Below are positions 58,873-64,000 of a stretch of 64,000 nt of DNA, in pieces. The notes under the pieces are model-generated. The model searched no databases, was not told where the DNA came from, and worked only from the letters and a program-made list of their open reading frames with translations. Position numbers and translations under genes: made by a program. Source of the DNA: Alviniconcha marisindica (Eukaryota > Mollusca > Gastropoda > Provannidae); the NCBI GenBank assembly GCA_018857735.1, contig JABMCL010002002.1:511001-575000 (forward strand), written 5' to 3'. Every line of letters starts with the position of its first letter. The first letter of the stretch is position 1.

Positions 58873-61800
58873 CACGCACACACACACATGCACATACGTG
58901 AGTGTGCGCACACACACCTATGGCACACGCAGGCACACACACATCAGTGATATGTAGCTATGAGCAGATGCCAGTTTTAACCCTTCAACTGCTCATAGAA
59001 AGGCTTTGATTGGGAGAGTGGTTTTACAGAATGGCTTTTATTGGGAGAATGTTTTTATAGAATGGCTTTGACTGGGAGAATGTTTTTATAGAATGGCTGA
59101 CTGGGAGAATGGTTTTATAGAATGGCTGACTGGGAGAGTGGTTTGATAGAATGGTTTTATAGAAGGGCTTTGGCTGGGAGAATAGTGTTATAGAATGGCT
59201 TTGACTGGGAGAATGGTTTCATAGAATGGTTTTATAGAATGGCTTTGAGTGGGAGAATGGTTTCCATGATTCATACATCTGGTCTGTGTGTTGCAGGACA
59301 TTGTTCTTGGCCTCACATCACTGTCCACATTTGGCCCTGTTGGGGCTGCACTGGAAATTGTCCTCATTCTGTATCCTTTCTGCTTCCCACTGCATCTGCT
59401 GTGGAGCTCAGCCACTGACAGCTGCAAATGTTTTCACTGCTGTGTCGTGTGACAAAAAGATGCAGCTCAAAATACACACAAAAGGATTTATTTAAAAAAA
59501 CTAAGTTATTTTTTCTTTGTTATGGGACACTAACATGATGTGCACATTTTCAGTGCAGATGCCTTCAACCCGGCAGAAGACAAACAGTGATGGCACAATG
59601 AGAAAAAGAACGTAAACAATAACACACAAACTCTCTCAAGCCTCATGCTCACACACATGCACAGTATAGCCTGGGATCAATAACCCCATTTGTGTCTTCA
59701 AAACTGAGATGCTCCGCAAAGGGTGGGTCTTTTTGAGGGGTTGAGGGATGATGGGTGGGGGAGATTGCTCTTGACTGGATGGTTCAATTGTGAAAACCTA
59801 AAAACGTTTCTCAGAAATGTGCACACTATCCTTAATGGTGCTTTTTGAAGAAAGAAAAAAAGTGAAAATGTACATGTATATCCAAACACATAAAAGATTT
59901 GAGAAAAAAAATGCTATTATAATAAAACACAACATGGGAGTTTTCAGGGTATGCCCCTTTTTCAAGCTACAAAACAATACTTAAGAGTTAAACAGCCAAA
60001 AATGAGATGCAGGACACTTATCTGTTTTTGATTGAGCTGTTTTGGTACATTGTTTTGGTGTCCCGTGTTTGGATATTTTTTGTCATAACAACAGTGCATG
60101 CATTATCCTTAACCGTGTGTCAGTTATCTCATATGCACAGCCGTGGTGGGTTTCTTCGGTCTGCCGTACTTGTGTCGACTGCAGCCCAGGCGTGGGGACA
60201 CGTCCATGGTCAAAATCATCATGAACTGCAGTGTCCTGCTGGTGCTGAGCTCCGCCCTGCCCGTGGTGTCCAAAATGTTGGGTCAGTGTCTCACTGCTCG
60301 TCTGCCTCTGTGTCTTCTCACTCTGTCCCCACTGTTGTTTGGTCAGACTCCTTCTCTGCACCGCTGCTCTGCTCTTGCTGGCCTGCTTTCCCCAATCCAA
60401 CGGCTTGAAAAATGCTATGCAAGTGTGGTGAATTATCTCTCTCTGTCCAGCTGTCATATCTGACCGGCATCTCACCCAACATGTTGGTTGGTCTGATCTG
60501 CCATGTCAGTTGGTCTGACTGGTTATATGTCAGTCTGTCCTGCCTGTCTGCCTGACCTGTCATGTTGGTCTGCCTGACGTGTCAGATTGTTTTGTCTGAC
60601 CTGTCCTGTCATGCCTGTTTGACATGTCTGACCTGTTGTGTTGATCTGTCTGACCTGTCATGTTGTTCTGTCTGACCTGTCATGTCTGTTTGATGTGTCT
60701 GACCTGTCATGTTGATCTGTCTGACCTGTCATATTGTTCTGTCTGACCTGTCATGTCTGTTTGATGTGTCTGACCTGTCATATTGATCTGCATGACCTAT
60801 CATATCACATCTGTTTGACATGTCTGACCTGTCATGTTGATCTGTGAGATGTCATACAAGCTTGACCTGCCGTATGTCTGCCTGTTCTGTCATGTTGGCC
60901 CATCTGACAGGTACATCCAAGCTGTCATGTTGATTTGCCTGACCTGCCATGTCTGTCAGCATGACCTGTCATGTTGGTTGGTCTGACTTGCCAGTGGTCA
61001 AAGTCATTCTCCACTGCAGTGTTCTCTTTCTGCTGGTCCTTACCTGTTGCGTCAGACATAATGGCCATGTCGCCTATGCGGTTGTGCAAAATGCAACCAC
61101 ACATCAGCATTGTTGAGAGTGAATCAGTGAACAGGGCAGCAGATACCTCACTGACTTGGACCTGAACTGATCTTGCCTTATCTGCAGACACCCGGGTGTT
61201 CAGAATACCATACTTCCAAACAAAGTCCAGTGGTCAGCAGTCCTTCTGTTTCCAGGCTCCAGCTATCTGGAACCAACGCGTTGTTTCTGTCTGTCATTCT
61301 ACCTCTGTCAGTTCTTTTAAATCTTCCTTAAAAACCTTTCTCTTTTCAAAAACCTTTTCTTCAGTCCCATTGCCCTGATATACAACAATGTGTGTGTGTG
61401 TTGTATGCGTTGGATCTTGAAAATATGTACATTTAAAGCATGTGTAAATGCTTAGGGCCTGTGTGGGTTCAGAAGTACCCATTATTATTATTATTTATAA
61501 GAGATCAGTCCTTGCTGACTTTGAGCTGACCTGAACTAGGCTGACCCTGCCAACTTAGACATGACCTGATTTGAACCGATCTCAGCTGATACAGGTATTA
61601 GACTATTGCTAACTTTGACTTGACCTAAGTATGCTGACGTTGTGTGGTGATGGTGTTACCAACTTTGGCCTGAACTGAAGATGTTTGCTGATCAGATGCA
61701 AGTATTAGAATGTTGCTGACTTTGAGCTGACCTAAATTGTGCTGATCATGCTTGTATTACCTACTTTGACCTGACCTGAACTAAAGTGATCTTACCTGGT

Positions 61801-62246
61801 GCAGGTATTGCTTCATGACTTTTACCTTAACTGAATCTTACCTGATGCAAGTATTCGTGTCTTTGGCCTGATCTGCACTGAACTGATCTTACCTGCTGCA
61901 GATATTTACTGACTTTGACCTGAATTTGACTGAATTGTACCTCATCCTAATATTACGTGACCTTGACCTGACCTAAACTAAACTGATCTCACCTGACACA
62001 GGTATCACCAACTTTGACCTGATCGGCAACTTCGGCAGCATGGACTGGCTGGGCAGCTTTTACCTCATCTTCTCCATCAACGTGGTCTTCGCTGCCGCCA
62101 CCACCCTCTCCCTCGTCACCAAGTTCACCGCCACCGTCAGGCAAGAGATCTACCTGCGCCTCAAAGCGGCCATCATGTCCAGCGACAAAAAGTCGCCAAC
62201 AGTGAACGGCTCCAACGGAGTGGTGAAGGAGGACAAGGAGGATTGA
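31030..62246 (+). CDS. LMBR1: LMBR1-family multi-pass membrane protein, complete
   Basis: LMBR1/LMBR1L are multi-pass membrane proteins. LMBR1L (LIMR) is a lipocalin receptor and Wnt regulator; LMBR1 itself has no settled molecular role. Fifteen exons with consistent phase give 498 codons plus TGA (human LMBR1 490, LMBR1L 489). Matches along the protein: N-terminal LQEQIFHNAVREHI; first membrane segment LLLFMLLYVSSYI; TFTLSVSAGAVLLLP (about 67-81); SNEVL; LNTSLIQGLWN; MPFAYFFTEAEGFSGSKK; RVYETTMVLALL; DVWHIYLPYLYSFISFIGVL; CTPLGVSRMFTVMG; a coiled cytosolic region (about 230-300); WRKNLVYPIVM; SLSTFGPVGAALEIVL; VLSSALPVVSKMLGIT; FDLIGNFGSMDWLGSFY. SLSTFG-VGAALEI, RMFTVMG and the SPTVNGSN tail are nearer LMBR1 than LMBR1L. 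An in-frame ATG at 30925 could add 35 residues but has no family similarity. Divergent from MTRR. Confidence 0.94.
31428..32791 (+). repeat. Four tandem copies of a 339-bp unit
   Basis: Units start at 31428, 31767, 32106 and 32445, each ATGGCCAGTTTTTCAGTTCT, and differ by only a few bases. The fourth has a 7-bp insertion near 32681. Each of the first three holds an identical 71-codon frame behind TCTCTTCACAG; the insertion breaks it in the fourth. Located 335 bp after LMBR1 exon 1. Confidence 0.97.
33205..33525 (-). repeat. SINE family B with tRNA-like head
   Basis: The minus strand starts GGGGATAGCTCAGATGGTAA (A-box-like) and continues to GCAGGTTCGCATCTCC (B-box), spaced as in a Pol III promoter, then a body ending in the CAGGTAAC/CCTGGGTAAGGC block. 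It is a tRNA-derived SINE; the tRNA-like part cannot fold into a complete tRNA. Confidence 0.7.
35030..35200 (+). repeat. Dispersed repeat R4, copy 1
   Basis: GAGTTAATTAGCGCTTA, ACAACAAAGAACTGAGTC, TGTAACTCTCATCTGGCG, GAGTAAATACAAGGTACATA. The same order occurs at 49900-50010. Its last block is itself duplicated in tandem here. Confidence 0.65.
38208..38345 (+). repeat. Dispersed repeat R3, forward copy
   Basis: GAGGTTCACCCATGGTTGGA then TGCACCTGTACATACTGCAG and CTGGCAGCTGCACAC. Shares its 5' block with the 15.3-16.2 kb minisatellite monomer. Confidence 0.55.
38455..38513. repeat. (CA)n microsatellite
   Basis: About 58 bp of CA repeats in LMBR1 intron 1. Confidence 0.97.
42564..42657 (+). 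CDS. LMBR1: LMBR1 exon 2
   Basis: Acceptor ATTTCAG|ATCTCC, donor TATGCTG|GTAAGT, 94 nt. First membrane segment and a basic loop FRRRADRED. Confidence 0.92.
42858..42918. repeat. (TG)n microsatellite
   Basis: About 60 bp of TG repeats, 200 bp after LMBR1 exon 2. Confidence 0.97.
43040..43435. repeat. Minisatellite, 63-bp unit, six copies
   Basis: The unit includes ACATTGGTTTGTGTATCAGC and GGTGCTGTGGTATGATAG. 63 is a multiple of three, so frames stay open on both strands. The next array shares its CTGTGGTA-GATAG core. Confidence 0.93.
43560..43940. repeat. Minisatellite, 50-bp unit, about seven copies
   Basis: The unit is GTCTCTGTGCTGTGGTAAGA, TAGAGAAGGGTTATTGATGT, ATGTTTGTCA. Near-identical copies, so recently expanded. 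Confidence 0.93.
44210..44808. mobile_element. TTAA-flanked element 3
   Basis: Flanked by TTAA at 44206-44209 and 44809-44812. Inverted termini AGGAACTAGCCTTC (14 bp perfect, followed by T/C then CTG). 599 bp, no intact ORF. The minus-strand interior (GACATTACCAAGATGTCT, TGGTGTCATGGACAGA) matches 48380-48480 on the plus strand. Confidence 0.75.
46118..46148 (+). CDS. LMBR1: LMBR1 exon 3 (31-nt micro-exon)
   Basis: Acceptor TGAACAG|GTGAAG, donor GATAGC|GTGAGT. It encodes GEEDAAVYRI, matching EDEDAIVNRI of vertebrate LMBR1, and is needed to keep phase. Confidence 0.9.
46235..46450. repeat. SINE family B-related fragment
   Basis: TGTGTCCAAACAATAG, TGGCTGCCAATGCTTGGG and ATTCCATGCCACACGCTGTT are diverged versions of blocks in the 33205-33525 copy. 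Lies 90 bp after LMBR1 exon 3. Confidence 0.5.
47641..47895. repeat. Compound (CA)n / (TA)n microsatellite
   Basis: (CA)n at 47641-47721, mixed CA/ATGC to 47830, GA at 47830-47841, then (TA)n to 47893. It ends about 110 bp before the LMBR1 exon 4 acceptor. Confidence 0.97.
48008..48147 (+). CDS. LMBR1: LMBR1 exon 4
   Basis: Acceptor GTGTTCAG|ACTTTG, donor ATTCAGG|GTATGT, 140 nt. LWLCTFTLSVSAGAVLLLP and SNEVLHMYPRSYYVKWLN. Confidence 0.95.
48197..48600 (+). mobile_element. Diverged relative of TTAA element 3
   Basis: Starts after TTAA (48193-48196) with AGTAACTTGCCTTC, then shares GATGTCACCAAAGTG, GGTGTCATGGACAGAGAACC and AGAAGCTCTCAGTG with element 3 in opposite orientation. The right terminus is not clear. 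In LMBR1 intron 4. Confidence 0.5.
48948..49000 (+). repeat. SINE-like T1 tail next to the LMBR1 exon 5 acceptor
   Basis: ATATAACCATAATGG, GACTGGGCGTAAAACACC, then AACTTACTTACC; ends 15 nt before the exon 5 start. Confidence 0.75.
49016..49119 (+). CDS. LMBR1: LMBR1 exon 5
   Basis: Acceptor GTGTGCAG|GCCTGT, donor AAGAAG|GTGAGT, 104 nt. LWNQIFFLSNLALFILMPFA and a FFTEAEGFSGSKK loop. Confidence 0.95.
49185..49485 (+). repeat. SINE family A with tRNA-like head
   Basis: TAGCCCAGTGGTTAGG (A box) and GGGTTCAGGTCC (B box) spaced about 20 nt, then a body shared with 18120-18380 (GATCCCGGTCCTTCTGCC, GTGCAGGTGGCAGGTTACA, ACTGGTGCATTGTTGTATGG). A Pol III-type SINE inserted 65 bp into LMBR1 intron 5. 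Confidence 0.8.
49723..49849 (+). CDS. LMBR1: LMBR1 exon 6
   Basis: Acceptor GGGACAG|GGTCTG, donor CTCTTTG|GTACGT, 127 nt. RVYETTMVLALLAVVVLGIA membrane segment. A 15-bp repeat (GAGTGCGAGTCGTTT, four times) lies 30-80 nt upstream of the acceptor. Confidence 0.94.
49900..50010 (+). repeat. Dispersed repeat R4, copy 2
   Basis: GGAGTTAATTAGTGCTCACC, ACAACAAAGATGAGTTGCC-like block, TAACTCTCACCTGGCATG, GAGTAAATGTGAGGCACATA; collinear with 35030-35200. Confidence 0.65.
50418..50490. repeat. C-rich tract with CAACT interruptions
   Basis: Four long C runs separated by CCAACT or TCCAACT. Potential i-motif / G-quadruplex on opposite strands. Lies in LMBR1 intron 6. Confidence 0.9.
50735..51140 (+). 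repeat. Dispersed repeat family R1, copy 2
   Basis: TTTTCCAGCACCCTTCCTCC, ACTCTGCCATGATCGGTTAT, GTGTCCACC, GCCTGATATTAATTTGAG, ACTTACTGCTATCTGAGCAC; same order as copy 1. Confidence 0.75.
51925..51960 (+). repeat. SINE-like tail, family T2
   Basis: AACAGGATGCTAAAATCC then AATTACTAACTTAC. Other copies: 45322-45352, 58437-58478, 62415-62450. Confidence 0.65.
53465..53533 (+). CDS. LMBR1: LMBR1 exon 7
   Basis: Acceptor GCTTTCAG|ATGTGT, donor TTACTCT|GTAAGT, 69 nt. DVWHIYLPYLYSFISFIGVL. Its last ~31 nt plus donor are tandemly repeated in the intron. Confidence 0.94.
53503..53815 (+). repeat. Array built from the LMBR1 exon 7 donor edge
   Basis: The exon's last part ATTTCTTTCATCGGTGTTTT plus ACTTTTACTCT|GTAAGTATCAC recurs with a 42-bp period, later shrinking to about 37, some eight copies in all. 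The second copy keeps TCTGTAAGTATC at 53576; the third has ATAAGT. Each full unit reads ISFIGVLLL(L/F)CKYH. Confidence 0.93.
54620..54684 (+). CDS. LMBR1: LMBR1 exon 8
   Basis: Acceptor GTTGCAG|CCTGCA, donor CCCAAG|GTCAGT, 65 nt. CTPLGVSRMFTVMGELIVK. Its 3' half plus donor are tandemly repeated downstream. Confidence 0.94.
54738..55270 (+). repeat. Array built from the LMBR1 exon 8 donor edge
   Basis: About six copies of ~95-100 bp containing AGAATGTTCACTGT...ATGGG-A-AGCTCATCGTCAAA...AAGGTCAGTAGT, the 3' half of exon 8 plus its donor and following intron. The copy near 54926-54980 is identical to the exon over about 48 nt, so conversion or very recent expansion is likely. Confidence 0.93.
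55300..55635. repeat. Minisatellite, 26-bp unit, about 13 copies
   Basis: Units of GGTAGGGAGGTTGTTGTTAC plus CCAAAA with TTG/GTGG variants. Purely repetitive. Confidence 0.95.
55897..55981 (+). CDS. LMBR1: LMBR1 exon 9
   Basis: Acceptor GTTTCAG|TTCCTT, donor AATTTGG|GTATGA, 85 nt. Charged helix NIEEELNTVRLEEEHLLRK. Confidence 0.93.
56400..56473. repeat. (CT)n microsatellite
   Basis: About 72 bp of CT in LMBR1 intron 9, followed by a short (CA)n. Confidence 0.97.
56655..56741 (+). CDS. LMBR1: LMBR1 exon 10
   Basis: Acceptor GTTTCAG|CACCAA, donor CAGTTAG|GTCAGT, 87 nt. Cytosolic coil IDALVFQLEEMQNNRHQL. Confidence 0.92.
   Translation, partial: HQARSPTATPTSTPWCFSWKRCRTTGIS
57190..57610. repeat. 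Minisatellite in LMBR1 intron 10
   Basis: Short degenerate units of GTGTGGTCTGACAATGAAAC, roughly 20 bp, about twenty copies, before exon 11. Confidence 0.85.
57797..57873 (+). CDS. LMBR1: LMBR1 exon 11
   Basis: Acceptor GTTGCAG|AAAAAA, donor TTAACA|GTGAGT, 77 nt. EKRQQVSSWRKNLVYPIVM, the family's KASAW-RNL-YP motif. Confidence 0.93.
58020..58350 (+). repeat. Dispersed repeat family R1, copy 3
   Basis: CACTTTCCGGCACCTGCCTC, ACTCTGCCAGAATTGGTTAT, a poly-G tract at 58186-58208, GCCTGATACAATTTGAGTTG and ACTTACAGCAGTTTGAGCTC; same order as copies 1 and 2. Confidence 0.75.
58437..58478 (+). repeat. SINE-like T2 tail next to the LMBR1 exon 12 acceptor
   Basis: GACAGGATGTCAAAATCCAG then CTAACTAACTAACAAAC, ending 11 nt before exon 12. 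Confidence 0.75.
58490..58567 (+). CDS. LMBR1: LMBR1 exon 12
   Basis: Acceptor CTGTTTCAG|GTATTC, donor GCCAAG|GTAAGA, 78 nt. Hydrophobic segment ending ALPTGAK (family AMPKGT/AMPRGM). Confidence 0.92.
58980..59265. repeat. Minisatellite before LMBR1 exon 13
   Basis: About nine imperfect units of GAATGGCTTTGACTGGGAGA plus ATGGTTTTATA. Not exon-derived. Confidence 0.88.
59297..59370 (+). CDS. LMBR1: LMBR1 exon 13
   Basis: Acceptor TGTTGCAG|GACATT, donor CTCATTCT|GTATCC, 74 nt. GLTSLSTFGPVGAALEIVLI. Confidence 0.93.
60124..60281 (+). CDS. LMBR1: LMBR1 exon 14
   Basis: Acceptor GTGTGTCAG|TTATCT chosen over ATGCACAG|CCGTGG because only it keeps phase and gives LYLICTAVVGFF (family FYLMVSSVVGFY). 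Donor ATGTTGG|GTCAGT, 158 nt. Confidence 0.92.
60470..60985. repeat. Minisatellite in LMBR1 intron 14
   Basis: Many units of GTCTGACCTGTCATGTTG and GTCTGTTTGATGTGTCTGAC type, period roughly 20-33 bp. Confidence 0.88.
60990..61045 (+). pseudogene. Possible displaced fragment of LMBR1 exon 14
   Basis: CCAGTGGTCAAAGTCATTCT...ACTGCAGTGTTCTC parallels exon 14 CCATGGTCAAAATCATCATG...ACTGCAGTGTCCTG (60203-60240), about 80 percent by eye with a 1-base gap. Reads VVKVILHCSVL against MVKIIMNCSVL. Confidence 0.5.
61196..61500 (+). mobile_element. Non-LTR retrotransposon 3' end with ORF2 C-terminus
   Basis: The frame reads QSFCFQAPAIWNQRVVSVCH...SVSSFKSSLKTFLF, the standard LINE ORF2 C-terminal motif. 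A 3' UTR follows with TGCCCTGATATACAAC and a (TTA)n end. Matches the tail at 26628-26790. 5'-truncated. Confidence 0.8.
61500..62001 (+). repeat. Array built from the LMBR1 exon 15 acceptor edge
   Basis: The true edge is CTGACACAG|GTATCACCAACTTTGACC. The intron before it repeats a ~60-70 bp unit with GATACAGGTATTAGACTATT, GGTGCAGGTATTGCTTCATG, GCTGCAGATATTTACTGACT and CTTTGACCTGACCTGAACTA, about seven copies, several keeping a CAG acceptor. Confidence 0.8.
62002..62246 (+). CDS. LMBR1: LMBR1 exon 15 (terminal)
   Basis: Acceptor CTGACACAG|GTATCA, stop TGA 62244-62246, 245 nt. ITNFDLIGNFGSMDWLGSFY, last membrane segment, then a polar tail ending KEDKED. Confidence 0.95.
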
Positions 62247-64000
62247 ATTGGGGAGAGTGTGTGTTGTGTGTGTCGGTATGTGCGTGAGTGTGTGTGTGTG
62301 TGTCTGTTTGTCCGTGTGTGTTGAAGCTACGGTTGAGACGGAACCGTACATGAAAACGTGTTCATCTTCAGCTGCATTTTGAACATGCATCATCTTGAGG
62401 TGACCTTGTGCGCCTGACGAGACGTTAAAATCCAAAAACTAACGAACTTGAACATGCGCAAGTGAAACCGCATGTGACTTTGTGGGTGTGTGGGGGTGTA
62501 CTTTTAATGCATGCTTGTGTGTGATTACAGAGAGAACTAGAAAAGTCTCTGTATGTGTGTGGAACAGAGGTGAATAGAGGGAGAGGGCCAGTTTGACAGA
62601 TACAAGGTGTGCGAGTGTGAGATTCTGAAAGAAGAAGACAAGACTGTGCAAATTGAACACTTGCACCAGATCATAAGACTAAGTGCATTTAAAGTTCAGG
62701 ATCACTATCAGAGCCATGTTCAAATCCACAAACTACGCAAAAACAATTTTGTCAATTTGTTTTGTTTTTAGTCCTTTTGCTATGGCTGTGAGCTGAGCTA
62801 CAACAGGAATGCACAGGTCTGACCACAGTGTCAGATGGAACTCACATGGTGCATGTTATCACTTATCACATTGAGGCGGGTCATCACTTGCATTGGGTTT
62901 GGTTTTGTCTGTTTATTTTGTTTGCTGAAGTTGTGTGCACAGTTTAGTGGAGCCCTTTTTGAAGGATCTCCCCCAAAATGATACAGGGCTGGAAATGAAG
63001 AGGGGGGGGGGGGAGGTATGGGTGTCTCCACACGCACCCTACACCCCACCCCCATAATCAAATTGCTCTGAGGAAAAGTGTAGGAAGGCCTTAAGAATTT
63101 CCATTCTCCAGAATCAAGTTGGTCTGGAAAATTGAGAGCCAGGGGAGGTAGGATACTCCAAAATTAATCTAGTCTTGAAAAAGGGGGTGGGTGGGGGGGG
63201 GGGGGGGTTAGTAGAATCTTCCCACAAATGAAACTGGTCTGGAAAAGAGGGTGGAGGCTGGGTTCAGTGAAATGGAGATGTGTGGGAATAGTTGGAGGTT
63301 CATCTTTTTGAGAATGATTTTCATCAAGGTTCTTGTCAAGGTTAATGATCTTGTCTTCTAGGACTGAGCAGACATGTATTTAGATGATGACACCGGGGAT
63401 GTTCTCTTTTGCTTTTTCATCTTTTTCTCCCAGGAACAGCTACCATCATCATTTTGATTGCTATGCATTTTCTTTACCTCTCTGCAAAAAAAGGCCCAGT
63501 TATGAGTACCACCTTCTTTTGATGCTACTTATTCTTCACCTTTGGGGAGGTCTTGAAAGGATTCCTTACTAAATGATTTTAAACATTTCTGTTTGTTTGT
63601 TTTTTGCTTTTTGTCATCTACCCCACTGGACAGTTCGAAGATGTTGAAGTTGAAAATAACGAGAGCAAATGTGCTTCTGCAAAATCCGGAAGTGCTGAGT
63701 AACCTGAGCCCTCCGATCAAAGTCAGTGATGCTATCAATCAGTATTATCTTGAACTATTTGTGTTGATTCCTTTATTTTCCTGACATTTGTTTCAACTGA
63801 TTTTGTTTCCTTAAACAATTTTTTCCCCTTAGAATGAGACAGAGTGTATGTATATTGGACAGAGAGAGAAAGTGTGCGTGTGTGTGTTGGGGGGGGGGGG
63901 GGGGGGGGCTGGTTGCAAAGCCAAGCCCTGGCAAGAAAGAAATGTAAACATGTACAAATGATGCCATGGGTTGTTTGGCTTGGACATATTATAGACAGCA
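62247..64000 (+). other. LMBR1 3' UTR and downstream flank
   Basis: Begins with TG-rich sequence, then a T2 SINE-like tail (62415-62450), poly-G tracts at 63001-63014, 63190-63207 and 63888-63908, and AT-rich DNA. I did not find a convincing AATAAA, so the transcript end is unknown. No further gene is seen. Confidence 0.55.

Noticed and set aside
61196..61378. 60-codon frame as a host gene
   Set aside because: The C-terminal LINE ORF2 motif and shared 3' UTR with 26628-26790 mark it as a retrotransposon fragment.
31093..62001. An LMBR1 intronic limb enhancer like the vertebrate ZRS
   Set aside because: I recognise no such sequence by eye, and the element is tied to vertebrate SHH regulation.

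Overview
The window is animal nuclear DNA: intron-rich genes, no operons, and dense microsatellites, minisatellites, SINE-like and DNA-transposon repeats. The four proteins look invertebrate. Dispersed repeats ending in motifs such as GACTGGGCGTAAAACACC, together with very long (CA)n and poly-G/C tracts, suggest a lophotrochozoan, most likely a gastropod mollusc. That assignment is inference from repeat style, not from a species marker.

Four protein-coding genes can be built by hand from splice sites with consistent reading phase. (1) DYNC1I, cytoplasmic dynein-1 intermediate chain, minus strand: only its first two coding exons (3773-3871, 791-890) lie inside; the rest runs off the left edge. 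(2) PEX11, peroxisomal membrane biogenesis factor, plus strand: four exons, 4195-10410, 238 aa, head-to-head with DYNC1I (323 bp between start codons). (3) MTRR, methionine synthase reductase, minus strand: 13 coding exons, 29415 down to 17299, 920 aa, with FMN domain, an unusually long Ser/Glu-rich linker, and FAD and NADPH domains. (4) LMBR1, a multi-pass membrane protein of the LMBR1/LIMR family, plus strand: 15 coding exons, 31030-62246, 498 aa, head-to-head with MTRR. PEX11 and MTRR converge on a gene-free, repeat-filled stretch (10411-17298). LMBR1 has an 11.5-kb first intron, and 1.75 kb of flank follows its stop. The genes share no pathway; arrangement and shared promoters are what connect them.

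The most unusual signal is structural. In MTRR and LMBR1, intronic minisatellites repeatedly consist of copies of the adjacent exon edge plus its splice site: MTRR exons 4, 6 and 9 and LMBR1 exons 7, 8 and 15. Single displaced exon fragments exist for MTRR exon 12 and, less surely, LMBR1 exon 14. Several copies keep intact splice sites, and one predicts an in-frame 14-residue insertion in LMBR1. MTRR exon numbers count coding exons from 2, because exon 1 is inferred to be non-coding.

Other signals: at least three TTAA-flanked elements with inverted termini (Kolobok-like; one carries a broken THAP zinc-finger reading frame, and two share one TTAA); a foldback element in PEX11 intron 1; a candidate 3.5-kb inverted-ended element in PEX11 intron 2 with a repeated TCCGACAG motif, a hairpin and a possible small two-exon gene; a four-copy 339-bp tandem array in LMBR1 intron 1; a GC-AG intron in MTRR; and SINE tails placed exactly where LMBR1 branch sites should be.
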